The notes below the pieces were generated by a model. The model saw only the letters and a program-made list of their open reading frames with translations. It was not told the DNA's origin and did not search any database. A stretch of 64,000 nucleotides of DNA from Microbacterium hydrocarbonoxydans (lineage in GTDB: Bacteria > Actinomycetota > Actinomycetes > Actinomycetales > Microbacteriaceae), in the NCBI RefSeq assembly GCF_904831005.1, contig NZ_LR882982.1:2294001-2358000 (forward strand), given 5' to 3'. The position numbers and the translations under genes are program-made. Numbering within the stretch: position 1 is the stretch's first letter; every line of letters starts with the position of its first letter. This document shows, piece after piece, positions 35,008 to 43,462 of this stretch.

Positions 35008-36677
35008 CAGTCGTCATCCCCCTTCACGCGCTCGAGCCGGGTGAAGATGCCCAGCGGTGCCGAGTCGTAGTTCTGCGGAATCATGTAGGGGTCGTCCTCT
35101 GTGGGCCAGCCGGTGAACTTGGCGTCGTTGAACAGACCCCAGATGCCGCCGTAGTACAGCCCGATCACGGGCAGTTCGTCGTAGACGATGCCCTGCAACT
35201 CGTTCACGATCTCGGTCTGACGGGCGGGGTCGACCGTCTCGCGGTACTCGGCGAGCAGCGCATCCGCCTCGTCCGAGCGATACCGCTCGAAGTTGTTGGC
35301 GGTGGGTTCGCCCGATCCGGAGGGCACGTAGAACTCGCTCGAGAGCAGGTTGTTGAACGCCTGATAGACGTCGCCGTTGCCCATGCCGCCGATCGCCATC
35401 TCGAAGTCGCCGTTGCTGATGGCGCTCTGGTACCCGGCCGGCTGCGGGAGCTTGAGGCTGACCTTGACGCCGACCTTCGCGAGCTGGCTCTGCACGGTCT
35501 GCGCCGCGCGAGTCCAGTCGGAGAAACCGTTGGCAGTGGTCAGTGCGAACTCCAGCTGCTCGCCGTCGGGACCCACGAGGCGGTCGCCCTGCAGCGTGTA
35601 GCCCGACTCGGCGAAGGCCGCCAGCGCAGCATCCGTGTCCTGCGTGATCATGCCCTGATCAGGGATGCTCGGGTCGAGGAACTCCTGCTGGTTGGGCAGG
35701 ATGAGTCCGGTCTGACCGGCGGGCTCCATGTAGCCCTCGGAGGCGGTCTCGGCGATCTCGGCACGATCGAGGGAGAGGGCGATGCCGCGACGCACGTTCA
35801 CGTCGTCGAACGGCGCGACCTCGAGGTTCGGCATCAGCGCGATCACACCGCCCGGCGGGAACCACCAGGCGTTGTGCTCGCTCGCCGCGCCCCAGGTGCC
35901 CTCGACGTCGGAGATGAACGAGTAGGCCCAGTCGTATCCGCGCGTGACGGTGTCGAGCTGGGAGTTCGTGGACGGCAGGATGATGTGCTCAATCTCGATC
36001 TTGTCGGCCTGCCAGTAGTCGGGGTTCTTGTCGACCGAGTACTGCTGGTCGTTGTAGTTGCCCAGCACGAAGGGTCCGGTGCCCACCGGCTCTTCGTTGC
36101 GGTACGTGTCCGGGTTCTTCACGTCGGACCAGAGGTGCTCGGGCACGATCATGGTCTGACCGAGGATCGGCAGCGAGGGTGCGTCATCCGTCTGCAGATG
36201 CATGATGACGTCGTCGCCCTCGACCTCGACGGACTCGAGGTGCTGCCAGGCGCCCTTGATGTCGAGCGAGGGGTTGTCCTTCAGCAGCTGGAACGTGAAC
36301 GCCACGTCATCGGGCGTCAGCTTCTCGCCGTCGCTCCATTCGACGCCGTCGCGGATCGTCATCACGACCGTGCGTGCGTCGGGCTGCGACCATTCGCTCG
36401 AGAGCCATGGGTTCAGGGTTCCGTCCAGCGGGTTCACCAGGATCAGGGGCTCGTAGATCCACCGCGATGCCGTGCGCGTGTTCGTCAGATACGGATTGAA
36501 GTTCCGCGTGAAGAACGGATTCCCCTTGTCCGCATTGATGAGCATCGTGTCGTCGCCGATCGACGGATCGGGCTGCGAACTGATCTGGATGCTGCAACCG
36601 CTGAGCACGACGGCTGCTGCCGCCAGTCCCGCGATCGCCGCTCTCCGCCAGCGTCGGAGCATGTGCGTCTTCGCCAC
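35007..36677 (-). CDS. family-5 extracellular substrate-binding lipoprotein
   Basis: 556 residues with a lipoprotein signal (AAAAVVLSGC). The mature part has SBP_bac_5 blocks: RWIYEPLILVNPLDGTLNPWLSSEW, MTIRDGVEWSDGEKLTPDDVAFTFQLL and VRRGIALSLDRAEIAETASEGY. Family members bind peptides or, in several bacteria, cello- and other beta-linked oligosaccharides; the downstream GH1 gene favours sugars. It is the first gene of the operon, about 78 bp downstream of a promoter that carries a LacI-type operator. Start ATG 36677; ATG 36662 is an alternative. Confidence 0.92.
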   Translation of the reverse strand: MAKTHMLRRWRRAAIAGLAAAAVVLSGCSIQISSQPDPSIGDDTMLINADKGNPFFTRNFNPYLTNTRTASRWIYEPLILVNPLDGTLNPWLSSEWSQPDARTVVMTIRDGVEWSDGEKLTPDDVAFTFQLLKDNPSLDIKGAWQHLESVEVEGDDVIMHLQTDDAPSLPILGQTMIVPEHLWSDVKNPDTYRNEEPVGTGPFVLGNYNDQQYSVDKNPDYWQADKIEIEHIILPSTNSQLDTVTRGYDWAYSFISDVEGTWGAASEHNAWWFPPGGVIALMPNLEVAPFDDVNVRRGIALSLDRAEIAETASEGYMEPAGQTGLILPNQQEFLDPSIPDQGMITQDTDAALAAFAESGYTLQGDRLVGPDGEQLEFALTTANGFSDWTRAAQTVQSQLAKVGVKVSLKLPQPAGYQSAISNGDFEMAIGGMGNGDVYQAFNNLLSSEFYVPSGSGEPTANNFERYRSDEADALLAEYRETVDPARQTEIVNELQGIVYDELPVIGLYYGGIWGLFNDAKFTGWPTEDDPYMIPQNYDSAPLGIFTRLERVKGDDD

Positions 36678-36754
36678 ACTGCCACCTCATGTCGTCTGTG
36701 TCATGAAGGGGGTCCCACGGGTCGGGGCACCCCGCGGCCGAAGCCGCATGAGCA

Positions 36755-36783
36755 ATTGTAAGCGCATACATTTGCCCCTGCAA
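36755..36783 (-). promoter_or_regulatory. promoter of the beta-glucoside importer operon
   Basis: Minus strand: TTGCAG (36778-36783), 17-nt spacer, TACAAT (36755-36760). Spacing and both boxes are good sigma-70-type matches. The operator at 36757-36770 overlaps the -10 box. Confidence 0.75.
36757..36770. promoter_or_regulatory. LacI-family operator (TGTAAGCG/CATACA)
   Basis: TGTAAGCGCATACA is a 14-bp palindrome with one mismatched pair and the central CG typical of LacI-family sites. Because it covers the -10 box, binding should block transcription of the SBP-permease-ATPase-GH1 operon. The LacI gene at 37755-38861 is the nearest candidate regulator. Confidence 0.7.
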
Positions 36784-36854
36784 CCCCTCGCATCACCCCC
36801 GATTCCCCCGATCCCCTGCTGCGACGGGCGTGGGAGCGGTATCAGGACCCGGTC

Positions 36855-37307
36855 TCACTCGGGGACGCGTCGCAGCGAGTCGACCATGCTCCGCAGAGCG
36901 CGGAGCGCGGCGGACTGCTCCTCCGGGGTCATCCCGGTGAGCATCCTGACCTCGACCGAGCGGACGGCGGCCGTCGCCGCGGCGAGGCTCTTGCGCCCCT
37001 TCGGCGTCAGGCTGGTCGGCAGCGCCTTGCCGACCGGAGCCTCGTCGGCCCGCGAGACGAATCCTTCGCGCTCGAGCGATTGAAGGAGCACGTTCATCGA
37101 CTGACGCGTGACGAACGCTCCCCGAGCGAGTTCAGAGTTCGAGAGCCCCGGCCGCTGAGCGAGGAGTTCGAGACACGAGTAGTGCGTGATCGTCATGCCG
37201 AGCGGCTTCAGCACCGCCTCCATCTCGACGCGGAGAGCGCTCGACGCCTCCTTCAGCAGGTAGCCCAGCGAGGTGTCGAGGTCGATGCCGGCTCGGTCTT
37301 GACTCAT
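36855..37307 (-). CDS. MarR-family transcriptional regulator
   Basis: 150 residues with a MarR winged helix: TITHYSCLELLAQRPGLSNSELARGAFVTRQSMNVLLQSLEREGFV. The conserved wing carries ADEAPVGKALPTSLTPKG. Start ATG 37307 overlaps the first of two palindromes that separate it from the divergent VOC gene. It probably represses both genes, with a small lipophilic or electrophilic ligand as inducer. Confidence 0.9.
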   Translation of the reverse strand: MSQDRAGIDLDTSLGYLLKEASSALRVEMEAVLKPLGMTITHYSCLELLAQRPGLSNSELARGAFVTRQSMNVLLQSLEREGFVSRADEAPVGKALPTSLTPKGRKSLAAATAAVRSVEVRMLTGMTPEEQSAALRALRSMVDSLRRVPE

Positions 37308-37323
37308 GTCAGTATTCTGACAT
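37306..37323. promoter_or_regulatory. MarR operator 1
   Basis: Perfect 7-bp arms ATGTCAG-TATT-CTGACAT. It covers the MarR start codon. The second site lies 28 bp away, centre to centre. Confidence 0.8.
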
Positions 37324-37334
37324 AGGTTCAAGCA

Positions 37335-37350
37335 TGTCAGATAACTGACA
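37335..37350. promoter_or_regulatory. MarR operator 2
   Basis: Perfect 6-bp arms TGTCAG-ATAA-CTGACA, with the same half-sites as operator 1, in the 64-bp divergent gap and about 22 bp before the VOC start. Confidence 0.8.
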
Positions 37351-37371
37351 CGAAAAGGAAAGAGCACGATC

Positions 37372-37740
37372 ATGCCCGTCACCGGACCCGACTTCATCTC
37401 CCTGCAGGTGCGCGACCTCGACGCCTCACAGGCGTTCTACGAGCGCTACCTCGGACTCGTCAGATCGCCGGCGGGTCCGACTCACGCCGTGGTCTTCGAG
37501 ACGACGCCGATCGCCTTCGCGCTGCGCGACCTCGCCCCGGGGACCGACCTCGACTCCGTCGATCAGCCCGGGATCGGCACGGCGGTCTGGCTGCACGCCA
37601 CGGACGTCCAGGAGATCCACGACGCCCTCGTCGCCGACGGCCGCACGATCGTGGCCGATCCGATCGACGGCCCGTTCGGTCGCACGTTCACGTTCGCCGA
37701 CCCCGACGGCTACCGCATCACCCTGCACGACCGCGCCTGA
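37372..37740 (+). CDS. VOC-family (glyoxalase/bleomycin-resistance-like) protein
   Basis: 122 residues with the two beta-alpha-beta-beta-beta modules of vicinal-oxygen-chelate proteins: FISLQVRDLDASQAFYERYLGL and FGRTFTFADPDGYRITLHD. The ligand-type residues (Glu in VVFETTPIAF, Asp/His in the second half) suggest a metal site, but the reaction is unknown. Start ATG 37372 has AAAGGAAAGAG upstream. It is divergent from the MarR gene and probably the target of its twin operators. Convergent with the LacI gene. Confidence 0.85.
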   Translation: MPVTGPDFISLQVRDLDASQAFYERYLGLVRSPAGPTHAVVFETTPIAFALRDLAPGTDLDSVDQPGIGTAVWLHATDVQEIHDALVADGRTIVADPIDGPFGRTFTFADPDGYRITLHDRA

Positions 37741-37754
37741 ACGCCGCCAGCGGT

Positions 37755-38861
37755 TCACTCGGGGCGCTGGGAGCTCTCGCGGACCAGGATCTGCACGGGC
37801 AGTCGCACCGTCATCGGCTCGCCGTCCGGGTTCTCGAGACGTCGCGAGAGCAGCTGCACGGCGGCCCGCCCGAGATCGATCATCGGCTGGCGGACGGTGG
37901 TGAGGGCGGGACGCGACAGCGCCGCCGCCTCGATGCCGTCGAAGCCCGTGACGCGGACATCGTGGGGCACGCGGATGCCGGCCGAGCGGAACGCGTCGAT
38001 CGCCCCGAGGGCCATCTGGTCGTTCGCGGCGATGAGTGCGGCGGGGGCGCCGTCGCCGATCAGCTGCTCGGCCGCCCGTCGCCCGGACGCGCGGGTGAAG
38101 TCGCCGCGCAGCACCGTCACGGCATCTGTCGCGATGCCCGCCTCGGCGACCGCCGCGGCGAAACCCTCCCAGCGCTGGGCACCGTCGGGCGAGTCCTCGG
38201 GGCCGGCGAGAAAAGCGAGCGTCCCCTCGTCGGCCTGGGCGAGCACCAGTCTGGTCAGCTCCGACATCGCCTCGGCGTTGCTGACGGTGACGTGGTCGTA
38301 GCTGTCGCCGCGCGCCGGCCCCGAGAGAACGACCACGGGGATCCGCTGAGCGAGCCGGGCGAGCACGTCGTCGGGCACGCTCTGCGCCAGCACCATCAGC
38401 CCGTCGACGCGTCCGGCGATGTCACGCACGGTCTCACGCGTCGGATCGTCGCGGCCGACGCCGATCATGAGCACGAAACCCTGCTTCCAGGCCTCGAGCT
38501 CCGCTCCCCGCAGCACCTCGTCGAGGAACAGCATGGTCGGATGCGGTGCTCCCGCGTCGGCGGACGCCTGCTCGACCGTGAACGGCGGTGCCTCGCCCTG
38601 CTCGTCGGCCAGCACGTCGAGGACGGGCGCGTCCTCCGAGGCATCGAAACCGGGGAAGTACAGTCCGAGCACTCCGGTGCGGCGCTCGGCCAGACCGCGG
38701 GCGCTGCCACTGGGCACGTAGCCGAGCGCGGAGACGGAGTCGAGCACACGCTCGCGCGTGGCGGGGCGCACGGCATCCGGCTGTCGCAGCACGCGGGAGA
38801 CCGTCGCGATCGACACTCCGGCGCGGTCTGCGACGTCGTAGACGGTCGCCTTCTTGCTCAC
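37755..38861 (-). CDS. LacI-family transcriptional regulator
   Basis: 368 residues. Helix-turn-helix VYDVADRAGVSIATVSRVLRQP at the N-terminus, then the sugar-binding-fold effector domain, including LIAANDQMALGAIDAFRSAG and VRVTGFDGIEAAALSRPALTTVRQPM. It is longer than usual because of an insert of about 25 residues after LGLYFPGFDAS. Start GTG 38861 has GGAGGA upstream. Candidate repressor of the beta-glucoside importer operon whose operator lies 1 kb away; no copy of that operator is seen at its own start. Confidence 0.9.
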   Translation of the reverse strand: MSKKATVYDVADRAGVSIATVSRVLRQPDAVRPATRERVLDSVSALGYVPSGSARGLAERRTGVLGLYFPGFDASEDAPVLDVLADEQGEAPPFTVEQASADAGAPHPTMLFLDEVLRGAELEAWKQGFVLMIGVGRDDPTRETVRDIAGRVDGLMVLAQSVPDDVLARLAQRIPVVVLSGPARGDSYDHVTVSNAEAMSELTRLVLAQADEGTLAFLAGPEDSPDGAQRWEGFAAAVAEAGIATDAVTVLRGDFTRASGRRAAEQLIGDGAPAALIAANDQMALGAIDAFRSAGIRVPHDVRVTGFDGIEAAALSRPALTTVRQPMIDLGRAAVQLLSRRLENPDGEPMTVRLPVQILVRESSQRPE

Positions 38862-38910
38862 GCTCGGTCCTCCTCCGCTTGCGTGTGCACCAGGCTACCC
38901 GGCGAGCGAG

Positions 38911-39531
38911 TCACCGCCTGCGCGCTTCGAGCGAGCCGTGAGGGCGGGCGCTGATCTCACCGGCTTCGCGGCCGCGGGTCTCGCTCGACATGACCTCGAA
39001 GCCCGAGTCGTGCAGGAGTCCGCTCAGCGCTTCAGCCGACCAGAACCACGCCGGAGCGACGGCATGCGCGAACGGCTCGCGCGGCTCGCCGTCGAAGAAG
39101 CCGATCAGGATGCTGCCTCCGGGAGACAGCACGCGAGCGAACTCTTCGAGGATCCCGGGGACGTCAGGCGGAGAGCTGTGGATCAGCGAGTACCAGGCGA
39201 GGATGCCGCCGACCGCCCCTGCTTCGAACGGCAGGTCGCGGAACGAGCCGACGTCGAAAGAGATGCCCGGATGCCGTTCCTTCGCCGTCGCGATGAACTC
39301 CGCCGACAGGTCGATCCCCTGGGCCACGCGTTCGCCGCGGCTCAGGAAGGCGGTCCAGTGCCCGGGGCCGCAACCGGCATCCAGCAGCCGCCCCGAGGTC
39401 GTGGCGCGCCAGGCCCCGATGACCGCAGCATCCCGGGGGTCCATCTGGTCGATCGCACCGGCGAGCTCGACGTACTCCACGGCCCGCTCGTCGTACGCCG
39501 CAGCGATCGCGGCATCCGAGGCCTCGCGCAT
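38911..39531 (-). CDS. class I SAM-dependent methyltransferase
   Basis: 206 residues. Motif I is LLDAGCGPGHWTAFL, with the acidic end of strand 2 at IDLSAEF and the motif-IV region GGILAWYSLIHSSPP. Family members methylate small molecules or unknown targets. The ATG at 39531 overlaps the rsmI stop by one base (TGATG), so it is translated with rsmI. The substrate cannot be inferred. Confidence 0.85.
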   Translation of the reverse strand: MREASDAAIAAAYDERAVEYVELAGAIDQMDPRDAAVIGAWRATTSGRLLDAGCGPGHWTAFLSRGERVAQGIDLSAEFIATAKERHPGISFDVGSFRDLPFEAGAVGGILAWYSLIHSSPPDVPGILEEFARVLSPGGSILIGFFDGEPREPFAHAVAPAWFWSAEALSGLLHDSGFEVMSSETRGREAGEISARPHGSLEARRR

Positions 39532-40349
39532 CAGCTGCGCGCGGCGAGTGCTGCCTGGTACAGGTCGCGAGACGACAGCCCGGTCGCCGCGGCGACCTCG
39601 GCGCACGCCTCTTTCAGACGCACACCGGATGCGACCAGTCGCTGCACCTGCGCGAGAGCGTCTTCGGCGGACGACTCCCGAGGCGGAGCCCCCTCGACGA
39701 CGACCACGATCTCGCCCTTGACTCCGGCCGAGGCCCACTCGACGAGCTCGGCCGCGGTGCCGCGACGGACCTCCTCGTAGAACTTCGTCAGCTCACGGCA
39801 GACGGCGATGCGGCGGTCGTCGCCGAGCGTGGTGCCCATGTCGGCGAGCGCTGAGGCCAGGCGTGCGGGCGATTCGAAGAAGACCATCGTGCGGGGTTCG
39901 GATGCGAGAGCGCGAAGCGTCGATCGCCGCTCCCCCGGCTTGCGCGGCAGAAAGCCCTCGAACGTGAAGCGATCCGTGGGCAGCCCCGAGATCGCGAGCG
40001 CCATGATGACGGCGCTCGGCCCGGGGATCGCGGTCACGGTCACGCCCTGCGCCACCGCCTCGGCGACGAGCGCGTACCCCGGATCGCTGATCGCCGGCAT
40101 CCCGGCATCGCTGACGACCACGATGTCCTGCTCGACGGCGAGCGTCGCGAGTTCAGCCGACTTCTGCTTCTCGTTGTGGTCGTGCAGCGCGATCAGGCGC
40201 GGCCTGTTGACGATCTGCAGGGCCTGCAGCAGTCGGCCGGTGGTGCGCGTGTCCTCCGCGACCACGACCTCGGCGTTCTCGAGCACCTCGATCAGGCGGC
40301 GGGACGCATCCCCGAGGTTTCCGATCGGCGTGGCTGCGAGGATGATCAC
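39531..40349 (-). CDS. rsmI: 16S rRNA (cytidine1402-2'-O)-methyltransferase
   Basis: 272 residues. Tetrapyrrole-methylase fold with LAATPIGNLGDASRRLIEVL, VAEDTRTTGRLLQAL, VVSDAGMPAISDPG and GPSAVIMALAISGLPTDRFTFEGFLPRKPGER, all diagnostic of RsmI. It adds a 2'-O-methyl group to C1402 of 16S rRNA. Start is GTG 40349, 6 nt after TAAGCT (40356-40361) without a Shine-Dalgarno sequence, so it is likely leaderless. Divergent from pmt, as in mycobacteria. Confidence 0.95.
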   Translation of the reverse strand: MIILAATPIGNLGDASRRLIEVLENAEVVVAEDTRTTGRLLQALQIVNRPRLIALHDHNEKQKSAELATLAVEQDIVVVSDAGMPAISDPGYALVAEAVAQGVTVTAIPGPSAVIMALAISGLPTDRFTFEGFLPRKPGERRSTLRALASEPRTMVFFESPARLASALADMGTTLGDDRRIAVCRELTKFYEEVRRGTAAELVEWASAGVKGEIVVVVEGAPPRESSAEDALAQVQRLVASGVRLKEACAEVAAATGLSSRDLYQAALAARS

Positions 40350-40413
40350 CCGCCCAGCTTAGGCGGACCGCGTCGCCGGGTCGTCGGGGACCCGGGTTGT
40401 CTAGGCTGGAGCG
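40350..40413. promoter_or_regulatory. divergent leaderless promoter pair rsmI/pmt
   Basis: A 64-bp gap with two -10 boxes pointing outwards: TAAGCT (40356-40361, minus) and TAGGCT (40402-40407, plus), each exactly 6 nt from a GTG start codon. No -35 box or ribosome-binding site is evident for either. Confidence 0.6.
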
Positions 40414-41973
40414 GTGACCGCGCCCGTGCCCCTGATGCCTGCTCCTGAAGAGCGCCTGACGCGGTACGGGCAGCTGCGCGACCGACTCCTGGACGACCCC
40501 GGCTGGGGGCGAATGCTGCGCTGGTTCGCGCCCTTCGTCGTCACCGTCGTCGCGGCGGTGCTGCGCCTGGTCAACCTGGGCCACCCGCATCAACTCGCCT
40601 TCGACGAGACCTACTACGTCAAGGACGCGTGGTCGCTGTGGACGCTGGGCTACGAGGGCACCTGGGGAGAGAACGCGAACGAGGCGTTCATCACCCTGCA
40701 GCAGCTGCCGCTCGCCGACAACGGGTCCTTCGTCGTGCATCCGCCACTGGGCAAGTGGCTGATCGCCCTCGGCATGTCGATCGGCGGGCCCGACAACTCC
40801 GTGGGATGGCGGCTCGCGACGGCGCTGCTCGGCACCGCCACCGTGCTGCTCGTCTATCTCGTCGCGCGGCGCCTGACCGGCTCGATCGTCGTCGCGACCG
40901 TGGCAGGCTCGCTGCTCGCGATCGACGGCCTGAGCATCGTGATGAGCCGCACCGCGCTGCTCGACGGACCACTGACGTTCTTCGTGATGCTCGGCGCCCT
41001 GTTCATCCTGATCGACCGAGAACGCACGATCCCGGTGCTCGGGCGCATCGATCCCGATGCCGACGCGCCCGAGCCGCTCTGGGGCCGCGTGCTGTGGCGG
41101 CGACCCTGGCTGATCGCCGCGGGAGTCGCGCTCGGGGCCGCATGCGCCGTCAAGTGGTCGGGCCTCTACGCGCTCGCCGCCTTCGGCCTCTACGTCGTCG
41201 TGACGGATGCGCTCGCCCGTCGCCGCGCGGGAGCGGTGCTGTGGCCGAGCTCGGCGGCCTTCCGCCAGGGTCCGGTGTCGTTCGTGCTGCTGGTGTTCCC
41301 CGCATTCGCCGCATATCTCGTGAGCTGGACGGGTTGGCTCGTCACCGACGGCGGATACGCCCGCGACAGCGACCCGAACCCGTTCATCGCGCTGTGGAAC
41401 TATCACCAGTCGATCCTCAACTTCCATGTCGGACTGACCAGCGGGCACCCCTACGCCAGCCCGGCGTGGCAGTGGCCACTGCTGCTGCGACCGACCGCCG
41501 TCTGGGTCGGCACGGACCCGGCGCCCTGCGGAGTCGACCACTGCATCGCCGTGATCTCGACGATCCCGAATCCGCTGATCTGGTACGCGAGCATCGCTGC
41601 CGCCGGGTACCTGCTCTACCGCCTCGTGCGCGCCTGGATCGCCCGCCGACCGATCGATCCCGCACTGACCTTCCCGCTGGTCGGTCTCGCAGCGACCTAT
41701 GTGCCCTGGCTCATGTTCCCCGAGCGCACGATCTTCCAGTTCTACACGGTGGCGATGGCGCCCTTCCTCGCGATCGGTCTCGCGGTCGTGCTGCGCATGA
41801 TCGCGGGTCGACGCGAAGACCCGCTGCACCGACGCCAGGCCGGCGAGCGCACGGTCATGGTGTTCCTCGGGGTCGTCGTGCTGGTCTCGGCGTTCTACTA
41901 CCCGGTGTGGACCGGGATCAGCGTGCCCTACGACTTCTGGCTGCTGCACAACTGGATGCCGGGCTGGGTCTGA
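40414..41973 (+). CDS. pmt: dolichyl-phosphate-mannose-protein mannosyltransferase family protein
   Basis: 519 residues with about ten membrane segments. The acidic PMT motif near the N-terminus is HQLAFDETYYVKDAWSLW, and a second conserved stretch FVVHPPLGKWLIALGM (about 110-125) is present. It transfers mannose from polyprenyl phosphate to Ser/Thr of exported proteins (GT39), coupled to Sec export in actinobacteria. Start GTG 40414, probably leaderless. It ends 16 bp from the convergent permease gene. Confidence 0.93.
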   Translation: MTAPVPLMPAPEERLTRYGQLRDRLLDDPGWGRMLRWFAPFVVTVVAAVLRLVNLGHPHQLAFDETYYVKDAWSLWTLGYEGTWGENANEAFITLQQLPLADNGSFVVHPPLGKWLIALGMSIGGPDNSVGWRLATALLGTATVLLVYLVARRLTGSIVVATVAGSLLAIDGLSIVMSRTALLDGPLTFFVMLGALFILIDRERTIPVLGRIDPDADAPEPLWGRVLWRRPWLIAAGVALGAACAVKWSGLYALAAFGLYVVVTDALARRRAGAVLWPSSAAFRQGPVSFVLLVFPAFAAYLVSWTGWLVTDGGYARDSDPNPFIALWNYHQSILNFHVGLTSGHPYASPAWQWPLLLRPTAVWVGTDPAPCGVDHCIAVISTIPNPLIWYASIAAAGYLLYRLVRAWIARRPIDPALTFPLVGLAATYVPWLMFPERTIFQFYTVAMAPFLAIGLAVVLRMIAGRREDPLHRRQAGERTVMVFLGVVVLVSAFYYPVWTGISVPYDFWLLHNWMPGWV

Positions 41974-41989
41974 CCCGCCTGACCTTCTC

Positions 41990-43357
41990 TCAGGAGCTGC
42001 GGCGCGTGAGGCGCGCGACGACGAGCAGCACGGCCGTCAGCCCGATCGTGAGCAGCAGCTGCGCCCGCGCGGCCTCGTCGATCATCGCGAGGGAGATGAC
42101 TCCGGCGAGCAGCGCCAGACACAGCCACGACAGCCAGGGGAAGCCCCACATGCGCATCGGCATCGACTCGCCCGTGCGATCCGCGCGACGGCGGAGGATG
42201 ATCTGCGACACCGCCGTGGCCGACCAGATGATCAGCACGGTCGACCCCACGATGTTCAGGAGCACCGGGAGCACCACATCGGGGAACGCCCAGTTGAGAC
42301 CCACCGTGACGAAACCGAAAGACACCGAGGCCAGCACCGCCACGACCGGTACGCCCTTCGACGTGGTGCGCGTGGCCGCCGTCGGCGCGAGGCCCCGCTC
42401 TCCGAGGGAGTACGCCATGCGCGACGCGCCGTAGATGTTCGCGTTCATCGCCGAGAGCAGCGCGATCACGACGATGAGGTCCATCACCAGACCGACGCCG
42501 GGCACTCGCAGTGTCTCGAGGACGGCTGAGAACGGCCCCTCCGCGACGGCGGGATCGTTCCACGGCAGCACCGACACGATCACGAAGATCGAGCCGACGT
42601 AGAAGATCAGGATGCGCACGAGCACCTCGCGCACGATGCGGCGGATGTTGCGCGCAGGGTCGTCGGATTCGGCGGCGGCGATCGCCACGACCTCGGTGCC
42701 GCCGAACGCGAACATCACGATCAGGAGAGCCGCCGCGACACCGGCGAGGCCGTGAGGGGCGAAACCGCCGTTGTCGAACAGGTTGCCGATGCCGGTCGCC
42801 GGCACACCCGGGAAGAGCCCGAGGATCGCGCACACGCCGACCACGAGGAAGGCGATGATCGCCGCGACCTTGATCGCCGCGAACCAGAACTCGAACCGGC
42901 CGTAGTTGCGCACGCCGAACAGGTTCACCGCGGTCAGCGCCACCACGAAGACGAGCACCCAGGCCCACGCAGGGATGCCGGGGACCCGGCCCGCGACGAT
43001 GACGGCGGCACCGGTGGCCTCTGCGGCGATCACCACGACGAGCTGGATCCAGTAGAGCCAGCCCACTGCGCTGCCGGCGCTGCGCCCCATCGCCTTCTGC
43101 GCATACGAGCTGAAGGCGCCCGAGCTGGGCCGGGCGGCGACCATCTCGGCGAGCATCGCCATGACCAGCACCACGATGCCACCGGCGACGAGGTACGAGA
43201 TGAGCACGGCGGGCCCGGCGATGCCGATCGCCTGTCCCGATCCGACGAAGAGTCCCGCCCCGATCGCGCCGCCGAGGCCCATCATCGAGATCTGGCGGCG
43301 GGTGAGCCCCGGGTGCAGACCCTTCGTCGTCGTCGTGGTGGTGGGAACCTCGGTCAT
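41990..43357 (-). CDS. amino acid permease (APC superfamily)
   Basis: 455 residues with about 12 membrane segments. N-terminal RRQISMMGLGGAIGAGLFVGSGQAIGIAGPAVLISYLVAG is the APC/amino-acid-transporter (AAT) helix-1 region, and IMFAFGGTEVVAIAAAESDDP the helix-6/loop block. It resembles GABA, lysine or aromatic permeases of the AAT group; substrate unknown. Start ATG 43357 with GGAGG 8 nt upstream. A poly-Thr N-terminus (TTTTTT) is due to a short codon repeat. Confidence 0.9.
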   Translation of the reverse strand: MTEVPTTTTTTKGLHPGLTRRQISMMGLGGAIGAGLFVGSGQAIGIAGPAVLISYLVAGGIVVLVMAMLAEMVAARPSSGAFSSYAQKAMGRSAGSAVGWLYWIQLVVVIAAEATGAAVIVAGRVPGIPAWAWVLVFVVALTAVNLFGVRNYGRFEFWFAAIKVAAIIAFLVVGVCAILGLFPGVPATGIGNLFDNGGFAPHGLAGVAAALLIVMFAFGGTEVVAIAAAESDDPARNIRRIVREVLVRILIFYVGSIFVIVSVLPWNDPAVAEGPFSAVLETLRVPGVGLVMDLIVVIALLSAMNANIYGASRMAYSLGERGLAPTAATRTTSKGVPVVAVLASVSFGFVTVGLNWAFPDVVLPVLLNIVGSTVLIIWSATAVSQIILRRRADRTGESMPMRMWGFPWLSWLCLALLAGVISLAMIDEAARAQLLLTIGLTAVLLVVARLTRRSS

Positions 43358-43462
43358 GCGTGCGCCTCCTGCGGTGCGATGTCAGTCTGGAGCGCTGACG
43401 GCACCCGATCTGCGTTCTATTGAACCCGATCGGATGCCGGTCGGGTCACACGCGCTGAGCCG

